NCBI GenBank assembly: GCA_034509425.1
Contig: JAVTVJ010011239.1
Coordinates: 1-64,000 of the forward strand
Length of the DNA: 64,000 nucleotides
Reading direction: 5' to 3'
Source of the DNA: Eopsaltria australis
Taxonomy: Eukaryota > Chordata > Aves > Passeriformes > Petroicidae
Part shown: positions 1-10,412 of the stretch, in pieces
How the letters are laid out: the number at the start of each line of letters is the position of its first letter
How positions within the stretch are numbered: the stretch's first letter is position 1
Position numbers and translations under genes: made by a program
The notes under the pieces: generated by a model
What the model saw: only the letters and a program-made list of their open reading frames with translations
Told to the model about the DNA's origin: nothing
Databases searched by the model: none

Positions 1-200
1 AGCAAGCCGACCCTTTTGGAGCTGCTCTTCTACTAGTTGGTGAAGCGCGCTTAACTTTTCACCACGCAGGGGCCACTGCTCTATACAAATAGGTGTCTTA
101 CTGAGCCATCTCAACGATGGTACAGGGGGCCTCGCGCGCACGGCAGTGGCCCCGACTAGAAATCCCGCGGAGGGATCTCCAGCCGAGCTCCCCATTGATC
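1..200 (-). CDS. pol: pol, N-terminal fragment (P1)
   Basis: The frame -1 to pro continues past the pro stop and encodes the start of reverse transcriptase; the segment IEQWPLRGEKLSAL matches the same stretch in P6 and P7 (EQWPL..(D/E)KLSAL). It would be made as a Gag-Pro-Pol fusion by a second frameshift at the pro/pol border. The gene is cut by the window edge, so its integrity cannot be judged; the visible part is open. Confidence 0.8.
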
Positions 201-950
201 TAGTAAGTCCCTTCCCCACAGGGTAAACCCTGAGGGTACTATAAATGGTCGGACAGTCCCCACATGTCCATCAGGTCCCTCCACGATGATTTCGGAGGTG
301 CTCCTTTTAGCTGAAACAGTGCCTCCCACTCCCCTAAGGGATTCATCCAAGTCCTTTTTGCCCCAGCCAGAGGGCCACTCGGTCTCCGCTATGATAGTGA
401 CGTCGGAGCCGGTGTCTAGCATGCCCTGACGACTGGCTGATAGCGTGCCGTTGGTGAGTTTGCACTCCATAAAAGGTTTTTCTCTGCCTACAACCTGAGT
501 CCACAAACAAAAGGGGGTGCATGTATCACGGGGAATGTTGTCTGGGAGTACTATCGCTTGGCCCAGCCAAGTTCCCTTGGGCAGGAACCACGGTGCTGTG
601 TTGAGACTGATGGTAATGCCTAACTGCCGACTGCGATGGTACTCCTTCACCTCTGGGATTACAAAAATTCCAGGGGGTCCCCGCACTGAATCACCTACTA
701 TCAAAATTGTCATGGATGTCTCAGGTGCGCCAACTAGGTTCACTGCGATGTGGTGTGGGTCTGTGTGAGTGAGATGTAAAACATACGAACTCACCACATC
801 GTAGCGTCGGAAGTCCTCAGGTGTGATGGAAGGTGTATCCTGACATGATCTGGCAAGCTGATGGAATTGTGTCAGTTTCCTGTAGGATACCGTCGAGGAC
901 TTTTGGTCCGTCGGGTCAGCCCTTAATTTGTTGTTTGGGGAGCGCGGCAC
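156..950 (-). CDS. pro: pro: dUTPase-like domain plus aspartic protease (P1)
   Basis: Open frame of 264 codons overlapping the end of gag by 28 bases and lying -1 to it, so it would be made by ribosomal frameshifting; the ATG is internal to the overlap and probably not used. Residues about 45-140 resemble a degenerate betaretroviral dUTPase-like region, with a C-terminal stretch LPKGTWLGQAIVLP. Residues 179-183 are DTGSD, the aspartic protease catalytic loop, followed by VTII, and GRDLL near residue 245 is the usual C-terminal protease motif. No stop or frameshift is visible, unlike gag of the same provirus. The dUTPase assignment is weaker than the protease assignment. Confidence 0.82.
   Translation of the reverse strand: MPRSPNNKLRADPTDQKSSTVSYRKLTQFHQLARSCQDTPSITPEDFRRYDVVSSYVLHLTHTDPHHIAVNLVGAPETSMTILIVGDSVRGPPGIFVIPEVKEYHRSRQLGITISLNTAPWFLPKGTWLGQAIVLPDNIPRDTCTPFCLWTQVVGREKPFMECKLTNGTLSASRQGMLDTGSDVTIIAETEWPSGWGKKDLDESLRGVGGTVSAKRSTSEIIVEGPDGHVGTVRPFIVPSGFTLWGRDLLDQWGARLEIPPRDF
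159..165 (-). promoter_or_regulatory. pro/pol -1 frameshift site G GAT TTC (P1)
   Basis: Immediately before the pro stop (156-158, minus) the codons are GAT TTC TAG preceded by G. Slipping back one base gives GGA TTT CTA, the pol frame. This is the same kind of site as the G GAU UU heptamer known at betaretroviral pro/pol junctions, and P6 has the identical heptamer at the same place. Confidence 0.7.
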
Positions 951-3050
951 TGGCCCGCCCTCCTCTCTGCGTTTCCCGACGGCTGGTGGCAGCAGGGGCA
1001 GGGATGAGTCTGAGTATGGTGTCTGGACTCAGTGGACGAAGGTCGATGGTCACCTGTAGGAGACTTGCGACTCGAAGACTGGGAATTAGAGTCTTTCAAA
1101 GGAGCGCGACAGTCCCGTGCAAAGTGTCCCAAGTTCCCACAATTGTAGCATGGCCCTTGGGCCGCCATTGCCACAGGTGGCACATTGCGAACCTGTTTGA
1201 GCTTTGGCGGCGGTGGTGATTGGACATCGGGATTGGGTTCTGTTGGTTGGAACCGTATTTGCGAGCATCTTTCAGTAATTAACTCGATGGTAGGAGGGGG
1301 CTCAAGAGGTAACAGTTCAATTACTTTACGGCAAGTTTCATTGGCGTTTTCTCTCACTAGTTCTACCAACATCTCTTTTAACATCATCGGGTTAGTGATC
1401 ACTTTCGCCATAGCTTCCCGAAGGCGATTCACAAATACTACAAACTTTTCTTGCGGCCCTTGTCGAATAGAAGTATAACTTTGAGGGGGTTCAGCGTCAG
1501 TGTACAGGTTAAACAGTACAGTTTTAGCCGCTCGCTGTATGTCCCTTAATGCATCTACTGGTATATTAGATGCTTGGTCTCTTGCCTCTATAAACTGTCC
1601 TTCCCCCATTAAATGCTCAGTCGTTAATGCTGATTTATTAGGGTCATTCTTATATGAAGTTAACAATTTTTGAAGCTCACGGTTCCACCTCCGCTCCCAT
1701 ATCCAATAATCAGGCTCAATTAACAGGCTAGTCATTAACAATTTCAAATCATACGGGACCAATACAGATGTTTCAAAAGTCGCTGTTATAAGACCCTTAA
1801 AATATGGAGAGTTCCTGCCGAACTCTTGACTAGCTTTACATATGTCTTTCACCACCCATTGCTGTAGTGGTTCCCACCTAGCACTGCCACGTTGCCTGTT
1901 GTAAATGACTGGAGCGGCTAATGGCAAAGCCATTGCCGGCACCGGTGATGAGGGAGGCTCGATTGAGCACGCCTCAGCCCCCCTTTGTTTTTGTCCCGGA
2001 CCGTGGGAACCGGAATCCCGACCGTGGGAAACCGGAAGAGGGGCGGTGGCTTCACTAGGAGGGGTGGGTGGAGGGGCGGGCGCCGTGACGGGGGGGGCGG
2101 GGTCGGGAGGGGGGACGGGTCTAGGCGGGACGGGAGGAGGGACAAGGGGCGGGTCCACCGTGTAGGAGGTGGGACGTCCTAAGGGGCGGGGGACCTCGTG
2201 GGCGGGTTCGGGGAGGGGACCCGACGCGGTTACATCATCGGCCGCTGGGGGAGGGACCGACGCATAATCACGCGACCGGGGGTGGGTGGAGTAAGGGCTG
2301 GGGTAGGGGGGGTGAGGGGCGGGAAGGAAGGGATTCGCGCCTTTTCGCCACGCGCGCGCGCCTAAATCATAGTCAGAGCCGCCTCGCGGCAGGGTCGTCG
2401 ATCCGCCATCTTGTGGCGCATCAAGAAAATCGCCGACGCCATTTTGGCGTGACGCACTTCTAATTTCACGAACCGCCGAATAACTGGGAGGGGGGGGGGC
2501 GCGCGACCGGCGCAACTGGGGAAGCGGGGCTGGGGTAATGGGTGAGGAAGGGTTCTACCCCGATGTGGCCACCGTCAGGATAGAAGGGGTTGGAGGGGGC
2601 TCCGCGACAGTGGGGACGTTCGGGGTCCCCGATTTCTCCCCGGGGTTTTTCAGGCTCCGGGGGTACCGGAGCGGAGACTCCCTCCGGGGCCGCGGGTGCA
2701 GGGGCAGGGGCTTCGGGATCGACTTTGGGATCGGAAGGGGTACCCGAAACGACCGAACTTTCCCCGCATGCAGTAAAAACTTTATAAATTAAGGTTTGTA
2801 AAGGAAAAAATTTCCGAACAGAAAGATTTCCGAGCTCAAAACATTCCGTTAACTTTTCCCCGACATCGTCCCAAAATAAAGGATCTAAAACCGAATTCGG
2901 ATTTGAAAAAGGAACTGAAACAACCACCCATTTAAGGAATTTCTTTAAAAGCTTTTTCTCAAAAGGCTCCCCGAACTCTAATAATCTAAACTTTAAACTA
3001 TAATACATAAACGTCAGCTCCCTCTCTCTTTTAGAAGGATGATTGCCCAT
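923..3050 (-). pseudogene. gag: gag, split by a poly-C frameshift (P1)
   Basis: Gag polyprotein in two frames. The first (3050 down to 2466) starts MGNHPSK, a possible N-myristoylation start, and encodes matrix followed by a Pro/Ala-rich stretch. The second (open from at least 2515 down to 923) continues with PPPPSY, a PPxY late domain, a Pro-rich region, capsid with a major homology region around RQGPQEKFVVFVNRL, and nucleocapsid with one zinc knuckle CYNCGNLGHFARDC followed by a Cys-rich tail CPCC. The frames join in a run of ten G (plus strand, 2490-2499) that encodes the prolines of the late domain; losing one base would restore one frame. Homology to P6 gag on both sides of the run shows these are one gene. 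Confidence 0.85.
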
Positions 3051-3400
3051 CTTTCAAAAGAAAGGAAATTCCCCGCCTTTTAACAGAAGGAAAAAAAGCG
3101 GCAGCACTCACCACCGGAGGACTTCCAAAGCTCCTCACTGGCGACCTGCAGGCTTTTGTTCGGAGGACTGTCTCCTCGCGAACCGGCTACCAAATTAAAT
3201 CCGAAAAGGGTAAAAGGACGGGGTCCTCGCCGAGGGTCCGGTTCTCCCGAGCGTCGAGATTTTCGGCGTCAGGAGGTCGCCGACCCCCCCAAAGACTGGC
3301 CTCTTAAAACAGAGGACAGTGCTTTGGGGACGTGGCCCTCAACTGCGTCGTTCCCGGTTTCAGGGAAGCCGTCGTCCGCAATGCACAAAGAAATCGCGGG
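3051..3400 (-). other. 5' untranslated leader of P1
   Basis: Region between the primer site and the gag start. It holds no convincing gene. A GGTGAGTG sequence on the minus strand near 3105-3113 could be the splice donor used to make env mRNA; this is inferred from position and motif only. Confidence 0.5.
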
Positions 3401-3411
3401 GTTGGGCGCCA
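3401..3411 (-). promoter_or_regulatory. primer-binding site, Lys-tRNA type (P1)
   Basis: On the minus strand the sequence TGGCGCCCAAC lies between the LTR and the gag leader. These eleven bases agree with the start of Lys-tRNA primer sites of betaretroviruses; the bases after them (CCCGCG) do not, so the site is partly decayed or belongs to another tRNA. Confidence 0.6.
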
Positions 3412-4311
3412 CGTATAAAAGAAAAAAAGAAAGCGGCAGCGAGGCGCCGCGCGCGCGCCACTTATAAAAAAGCGGCGAAGCGCTGCGGGCGCGCTGCGGG
3501 CGCGACGATGATCTGCGCCTTGCTTCTCGAGTGCGGTTCCACCGGGCGGTAGTTGCCTCAGCTCTCCCGAGTGTCGCCGAGAGGGCTAACCCTCAGGTGC
3601 CCAAACGGTGGAGACCGCGACGGTCTCCTCAGGGATCTGAGGCGTGGGCGGGTCGCAGGTTATTTCCTGCACACCGCAGTCGACGGCGAGGAAAAAAGGA
3701 GCGACTCCTCAGTAGGGCAGCAGAAGGGTTTTTATTCCTCCTCGTCCCAGAGCTGAAGAGCCCCGAATGACGCAGTGCAAGGTCTTTTACCATCGGCTAG
3801 CAACCAATCACAAACGAGGTAAAGGGCGGAGATGGGGAGGGGATTAGGGATTACAACCAACCGGAATAGGGAAGGGGAGGGATCAGGGGCCGGGAACGAA
3901 TCACAGTTACAAGGAATATGAATCTTCCAGAAAGGAGGCATATACTTAAACGTTACAAACAGTCTAACTATCCACTAATAACAACGGGGAGGAACGAAGG
4001 CGGGCTGGGACTACACCATCGTGACTGTGGAGCGTGGGGGATTTTTCCCACGGAATGGTCTGCTCCACCACGACTTCTTTGAGGGCTTCTGGGAGTTGGT
4101 TTCCATAGAAACCACTCCTACACTCTGAGGGCAACAACTCCTCAGCCTGAAAGCAGACTAGCGGAGCCCGTAGTTGGCTCTCCGGGGAAGCCCTATCAAT
4201 CGGAAATCGAATGGCTTTTCAGGGTCGCACTAGCGCTCTGCCGCCGGGACCGGAGAGGGATAAAAAGCAGGGAACGCAACAATGGCGTTTTAAACAAAAC
4301 CATTCCTGACA
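3412..4311 (-). mobile_element. 5' LTR of P1 (right end approximate)
   Basis: GC-rich segment right of the primer site. In minus sense it contains AATAAA (plus TTTATT near 3730) and an upstream CCAAT-type box (plus ACCAATCAC near 3805), the order expected for U3-R-U5. A TG start on the minus strand is possible at 4311, where GC-rich sequence gives way to AT-rich flank. No second LTR or target duplication is visible to prove the edge. Confidence 0.5.
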
Positions 4312-5933
4312 GGTAAAAATATCGTAGTCGACTGCAGATGTACAACACATGCCTGTGATATTTCTGCCCAGCTATACTAAGGAAAGAGTAATTAAGGAAT
4401 GAAAAAATTACATGTATCAGTTTAATTAGACTGAATAATTTTCGCACTTTGAAATAAGCATAAAGCATGTAACAGCATACCCTTTGAAAGTTACTGTGAA
4501 AACATAGTTGTCATGATGGTATGCTGGAAAAGAAGCTGGAAGAGTAAAGGGAAAGCTTGTTCCATGTTCTTGCAAACATTGGGGCTCATTAGCTGCCTGT
4601 TGAAAGAGGCAAAGCTTAGCTTTTCCACAGGTTCTTTTGTTTTATCATTTTTTTGTTTTCACTAAGCTGTTCACACAGACTCTGATATTGCTCAGTGGCC
4701 TAATATAAAAATGGTCTGAACTTTGGATAAATAAAAAAAAAGAGGAGAAGTATGAAGCACGCACCCTCTGCAGGGAAAGTGCAGCAGGACACTGCACACC
4801 TGGCTGCTTTCCCCAGGAGTAGGGGGGCCATTCCTGGTGAACTCCCTCACCTGAAGATCAAAGCATGATCCACGTGAGGAGTGTGATGGTAACTTGCTGC
4901 TGAGTCGAGCTTCAGACTGCAATGCAAATTAAGATCTAGTGAACATGCATGCCCCAGGAGGTAGGAGTTTCCTACTTCCCAGACCCAAGTGAATGATCTT
5001 TCATCTGGCAGGAAGCTATTTCCCTGACTGTTCCCAAAATGCATCTGATTATTTGGGGAAATGTGACAGCACCTCTGCATTGGATTAGTTCAGAGGACAA
5101 TACTAATTTATTCACTTACTAGTTCTGACCAGTTCTGGGTTTAAAATCAGGAAATTAAGTCGATCACAACACAGTGTTACATTTCACATCTGGAATGTGT
5201 GTTGCAGCTGCACTTCAGTCTCAAGGCAATTATTTCGATCCCAAACCCAGTTGTTGTAAATAAATCTAATTAATTAGAATGTTTTTCCTGTGCCTTTACA
5301 GAAAAAAACCTCAGTATTTCAGCAGAACCATAAGCCCCAGAAGTAGATTCTTGCTGCTGTTCTGATCAGTTGTCCTAATTTATAAATGTTCTCTAGTTAA
5401 ACCTCCATCTATTTCCCACCCACACAAACTCAGTTTTATCTCAGATTTCTGACACTAAATCACTTCTATCAGAAAGCCTGCATCATTTCCCTGAAGCCTT
5501 AGTTTAATCCTAAGAAAATTAAAACTACTACATTCTGGAATATGTCTACACCTTTATTTTTGCATCCATTTTTCCTTTTTTTTTTTTTCTTTAATGAGTA
5601 GCACACAGCTTGCAAAAGTATTGCAAACACTAAAATAAATTGTGCACACTTCCCAAATTCCCTGGCTAGAATTCCCTTCCAGATGAGACAGCAAAAATGC
5701 TGCAAGTTGATAACTATTACCAGTGGACATTCTCATAAACTAGTAGACTAAACAGCTTCTTGCATTCCTAGGAAACTCTTCTCTCTCCTGGCAAACTAAG
5801 AAATAGACATTACTAAGATTATACTGCTCAAGTACAGTGATTTGCAGTTAAAAAACCCAAAATTTCCAAGTTATTTCAAAATTTCTGAATAGTGTCACAC
5901 ACAACTAAAATCTGAAGTAGGTTAAAAATGCTT
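4312..5933. other. non-coding flank, no gene seen
   Basis: AT-rich DNA with short poly-A/T tracts and no long or conserved reading frame on either strand. Nothing recognisable beyond ordinary intergenic or intronic sequence. Confidence 0.6.
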
Positions 5934-6059
5934 TTATTTCAATTTACTGCCTTTTGTAATGCGACCGCAACAGAGAATACCCTGTTCTACTGTAACTGTA
6001 TTAAGGGGGGGGGGGGGGGGAAGAAAACCAAAACAAAACAAAACAAAAGTTTGGTGGCC

Positions 6060-6530
6060 GAGACTTGAAGTCAATGGCACGGTGTGGGTTTCTTTTAGCC
6101 GTGGTAAATCCCTAGCCGTGCCCTGCCACTCGGTCCCCGGGCACCTCACGTTCCGAGGCCGCAGGGTTTGTCCGAGGGCGCCGGGGCCTGCAGCAAGCCC
6201 TGCGGGGGCAGACGGGAGGGCTGTCCAGCGAGAAAGCTCTGCCTGGAAATCTCCGGGCACTCGCCTGCATTTGTCAAAATCCTCAACACTTGTGTAAAAA
6301 TAAACAGGGACTCTCTGGGCAAGTTTAACGGGGCGGCGGAGGCCCGTCCCCGCTCTCCCGCCGGGCGCCATCGGGGCGGCGGCGGCTCCTCCGGCTGGCG
6401 GCGGGCGCCATCTGGCGGAGAGCGGGCTGCCCGCGCCTGGGCCCCGCTCCGCGCCCGGGGCCTGCTGGAGGCGGAGGGACAGGCGCCAGGGACCCCCCTC
6501 GGCACAGCCGCAAGGCTGGCACGGCCTGAC
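6060..6530. promoter_or_regulatory. CpG island, possible promoter
   Basis: A sharply bounded GC- and CpG-rich block in AT-rich surroundings, with several GGGCGG/CCGCCC boxes and a GCGCCATC element, and a run of 16 G at 6005-6020 on its left. Overlapping frames run through it on both strands, as always in CpG islands, and none resembles a protein I recognise. It may mark the promoter or first exon of a host gene or non-coding RNA whose other exons are outside or not recognisable. Confidence 0.5.
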
Positions 6531-7851
6531 CCGAACCAGACCTTTGGGCAGCAACAACAAACCAGGTATTCTTAAAGTGCTTTAATGGCCAGGATCTTCA
6601 GTTCCCACGCGCCTTTAGTTACCTGGAGTCTCTCGGAGAAGGCTTTCCTTTTGTGTTCCCCATTTCTGCACTGCTTCCAGAGGGAGCAGCTAAAATACAC
6701 CTGCACGCCCCTCAGGCGCCATGCCAGGAGGCCCTAGCATCAGTGACATTCCCGTGGCATCAGTGACTTTCCTCTGGGGACACTTGCCCTGGCCCTCTCT
6801 TTAGGAATGCCTGGCCAGCCTCCCCACACGGCTCTGACCTCCAGGGCCTGACCATCCCTCAGGGAGTAGTGCCAACCCTGGTGTAATAAGAGACATCTTG
6901 AAGACATTAACTCATGTGTCTTTGCACTGTTAAAAAAAAAAAAAAAAGAAAAATTAACTGGGAGATTTCTGCTGTGATTATTTCATGAAACTGCATGTAC
7001 CTCAGCATCACCCATGTTGCCAGTAGCCCCCAGTCTGGCCACGGCCATTGAGCAGCAAGAGCGAGGCCACATTACCTGTTTCTTTGTGTGACAGGTTAAT
7101 TCTACAATCCATTATTTTCATGGGCAATAAATTTCACAAGGAAGCTCGTCTCTTGGCAACACTGCGAAATATTTCTCCTCACTTTTGCCTTCACCTAAAT
7201 GATATGGCTGTTGCGAGTCAAGTGCTGATAACATCCCCCAGTCCTGATCCAGGGTAGTGCCAGGGCTAATAAACATTTCTGACAAAATTTATCAAACACA
7301 ATTGCAACCTCCTGGTCACAGCCTATTTTCAGAAGACAAGGCTTCCCCACGAGCTATTTTACAATTTTACTGAAAGCTGTACTCTGAATAACAGACCTGA
7401 GTACTTGTGAACATTCTACAGAGATGTCATATGGCTGGGGATCAATTAGGATGTATAAGCTCAGCATGGTGAAGGGGTGACAAAATTAAGACAGTGTTAA
7501 TGCCTTGGCAATCCCGTTTTATACAACAATCCATGCATTAAGAGTATTTTGTCCATATAATTTTTAAGGTATCTGGCAAAACCATTTTTCTTCAACTTAC
7601 ATGGTAGAATATACATCAGCCAGATGTTGATTATGATCTGAGAGGCATTTAATTCACAGTTTTAATTTCAATAGACTTATGAGACATTTATTTAAATTTT
7701 GTGAGAAATTATTTTCCTAGGTTAAAATCCAGCTCCATGTGTTAAAGACATGAGCTGTCAAGATTTTACTTCAGAAGTCCCATATCTTTGCATTAATTAT
7801 TAACCCATTGCTTCCCTGTCATTGTTTTAAAGGGACTGACTTAGACACTTG

Positions 7852-7864
7852 GTTGCTGGGCAAC
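7852..7864. promoter_or_regulatory. possible RFX-binding X-box palindrome
   Basis: GTTGCTGGGCAAC is a near-perfect inverted repeat fitting the X-box recognised by RFX transcription factors. It lies in otherwise featureless DNA, so it may be a distal element or simply chance. Confidence 0.3.
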
Positions 7865-8040
7865 TATGAGAAAGATCAGCAAACTTTGTATGAATGATGA
7901 GGTATTAAATATCCCCAGCCAGGTCTCCTTCATGTTCTTGAATACAATCCAATGTGGTCAAGTACAGCCTGATGTAATTTCTTGGACATTTTTTAAGTAA
8001 AGCAAATACCTATTGCAGTCAGCTAAACCTTTTCTTCAAA

Positions 8041-8103
8041 CTCAAAAAAACAAACAAACAAATAAATAAATAAATAAAAGGGAAAAAAAGAAGGGAAAAA
8101 AAA
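8041..8103. repeat. A-rich microsatellite (CAAA/TAAA)n
   Basis: Tandem AAAC then AAAT units followed by AAAAAGAAGGG-like purine sequence; a simple repeat, possibly the decayed tail of a retroposon. Confidence 0.7.
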
Positions 8104-9179
8104 GAAAACAACCAAGCCAGGTTCACATAGGGCAATTCGAAGGGATAATTAGGTAACAGAAATACTAGTGTTGACATAATAATATTACTTCCAAAACAAA
8201 TATAATTACTCTCTCTCTTGCAGTATTAACTGAAAATCACAAAGAGCTGTGTGAGTAGCAATCCAGTGAATAACAGAAGGAAAGAGCATTTCTTTCAGAA
8301 AGGTGCAAACTGGAGTATTTTTCTACTTATTTTGTCTGCCTAGCTGGTAGTACAGACTGATCCTTTTGCATTCTATGCTATGCACAGTGCTAGTCTACTT
8401 CAAAACTGAGCACTTAAAGGGATTAGTGTTTGTTGATTGCTTTCATGAGATAATATAGTCTTGTTCTCCTCTATGCTTTTTACCCATAATCTTTTATTTC
8501 CAAGGAGAAAATTCTGATTAGCCCTATGCTTTGAATAGCAGAATTATTTCCTAGAGTGTGACAATTGTGTAATCATTCAAATAAGCCAGTAAACAAGCCG
8601 GTACAAATTTATCCCCAGCATAACAATTCTGATTGAATTGAAATGAAAGCAGCCAAAAATCCACAGTGCAGAGTTAAATTCCCTTGGGGGGTTCAACAAG
8701 TGAAACCTCTTAGGCTGGAAATACCTGTTTTGATTTCTTAACCAGATTAATGCATCAGCCTTACAGAATATGCTGTGTGTTAAAATACAGCAACATAGAC
8801 AGAGACCAAAGAAACCAGTTCACAAACAAGCTGAAATTTCCTTAGTTAATATAAAGAAGAATTAACATTGTAGCTCATATAGGCATCTGGGCTTAAAAAT
8901 AAATTATGAAAGTCAGATTTCCAGTAACTTTTTTTTCAGAGATGAGCTGAACTTTTAACAGCTCAAATTAGAACAGAAAATATTCATGTGACTTTTCAGA
9001 GAGACATGGGGGGGCCTGTGGAGCACTGAAGTGAGAAAAAGCAGCGATGATATCTGTTACCTGGTGGTTTATGCAATGACAAAGTCACAGGCAGAATGGC
9101 TTTAATTTAATGTATGGTTAGAAGACCAAGAATGCACAATACACCTTAGAGCACTCCTGCACCACAGCTGAGATGAAGA

Positions 9180-9500
9180 CTCTATGGCTGTACCTGGAAT
9201 ACTGTCCAACATTAACTGCTGCTTTCTTTGAAAAATGTGAAAGGACTTCCAGAACAACTTAAAAGAATTCTATAAAGCCCAGGGAACCTAATAACAGAAC
9301 TTCAAACTACTTAATTTATTGAAGAGGAAGCTCAAAGTTGATTCAATTGAAGTATCTGTGTAGAAGATTTCTAATAGTCAAAGGAAAGGAAAATTCTTTA
9401 GCTGGAAACTAAGCCAAATAAAATGAGAACAGAAATAGGACCACATTATTCACAGTGAGTGTAATTAACTCCTGGAATTATCTACTCAGGAAGCGGGTGT
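9180..9500 (+). mobile_element. old CR1-type LINE 3' fragment
   Basis: The stretch resembles the 3' end region of amniote CR1 elements: an ACTTAATTTATTGAAGAGGA segment, then AAGTATCTGTGTAGAA, and finally CAGTGAGTGTAATTAACTCC-like sequence. It has many substitutions and no open frame, so it is an ancient relic. Identification is by pattern recognition only. Confidence 0.5.
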
Positions 9501-10407
9501 TTTCTCTCACTGCTGTCATGTAATCCAGATGTGCATTTCCTTATCCTGAATGCATCAGATGTGTGCCTGCTGATGTGAAGAAGTAGGGTTACACACCTCA
9601 GTACGAAGGGAAGTTCTATTAAGCTACTGTTTTCATGTCTTACGAGATGTCTAATAAGCTTATGTGGACAATTTAACAAAATGGGTTTCCAAATTCCCAG
9701 CTAATGTCTCAAACAATGACCACTAGCTAAAATGGTGAGGCCTGCATGAATCAATTGTTTTACACAAATATCTGATATGTTGTCGATTTAAGCCTTGAAA
9801 TTTACAAGTTATTTCAGCCAGGTCATTGTGGGAATAATTACAAGGAAATTTCTTTAGAGGGCAGCTACTTTTTATAATAAGGGAACATATGCCTGGGTTT
9901 TCTTTTTCTGAATGTACAAAATTTCCCAGGTGGGGTAAATTGAGCCAAGAACAAGAAAATCCAAAGATATGCTAAGTCCCTTAGGAACACTAGCATAAAA
10001 ACATGCTGCTGAAATTAACTGAGAGATAGCTCTTCTTAGGGGATAATATCAGTATTTCATAAAATGTTCTTAAATTCAATATGTTTTTAGGACAACTTAG
10101 TTTCTTGCAAAAAAAAATCCCATTGCATTCTGCTGTAAACCACATAAGTAAATAAATAAAAAATTTTCAATAATGTAATCATCCTATCTTTGCAGTGATA
10201 CATTATCCTGTTGTTATCAGACTAAGACTGTTTTTTCTCCTAATTAATCAGATGGAAGGATTAAAACTTGCATACTCAAGTGAAACATGAAACAGCCAGA
10301 AGGAGAGAAGACAATTTGATAGGACAGATGGGCTGGGAGACAGTGACATGCAGTGTCTTACCATGACTGGAAAGAAGAGTGGCAAGTCTGTCATGAAAGT
10401 GGATTGG
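9501..10407. other. non-coding flank, no gene seen
   Basis: AT-rich sequence with no recognisable gene or repeat; it ends at the CAGAA target duplication of the next LTR. Confidence 0.5.
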
Positions 10408-10412
10408 CAGAA

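Larger units (their letters stand above)
1..4311 (-). mobile_element. P1: class II (betaretrovirus-like) provirus, 5' part, runs off the left edge
   Basis: Read on the minus strand the order is LTR, primer-binding site, leader, gag, pro and the beginning of pol; the remaining pol, any env and the 3' LTR lie outside the window. gag, pro and pol are in successive -1 frames, the arrangement of betaretroviruses. Gag has one CCHC zinc knuckle and Pro a DTGSD active site, both close to those of P6 further right, so P1 and P6 are related lineages. The right end of the LTR is set by a TG...CA guess only. Confidence 0.88.
6580..9179. other. non-coding region, no gene seen
   Basis: AT-rich sequence without a credible gene. 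It includes simple A/T-rich repeats (near 6931 and 8041-8103) and one palindromic RFX-type motif listed separately. Confidence 0.55.

Noticed and set aside
2490..2499. Programmed frameshift at the gag poly-C run
   Set aside because: P1 needs a shift in the opposite direction to P6 and P7, so a common programmed mechanism is unlikely; homopolymer slippage or sequence error is simpler.
5934..6560. 208-codon minus-strand reading frame in the CpG island
   Set aside because: Long frames on both strands are expected in CpG-rich DNA; the translation is low-complexity Pro/Ala/Gly/Arg with no recognisable domain.
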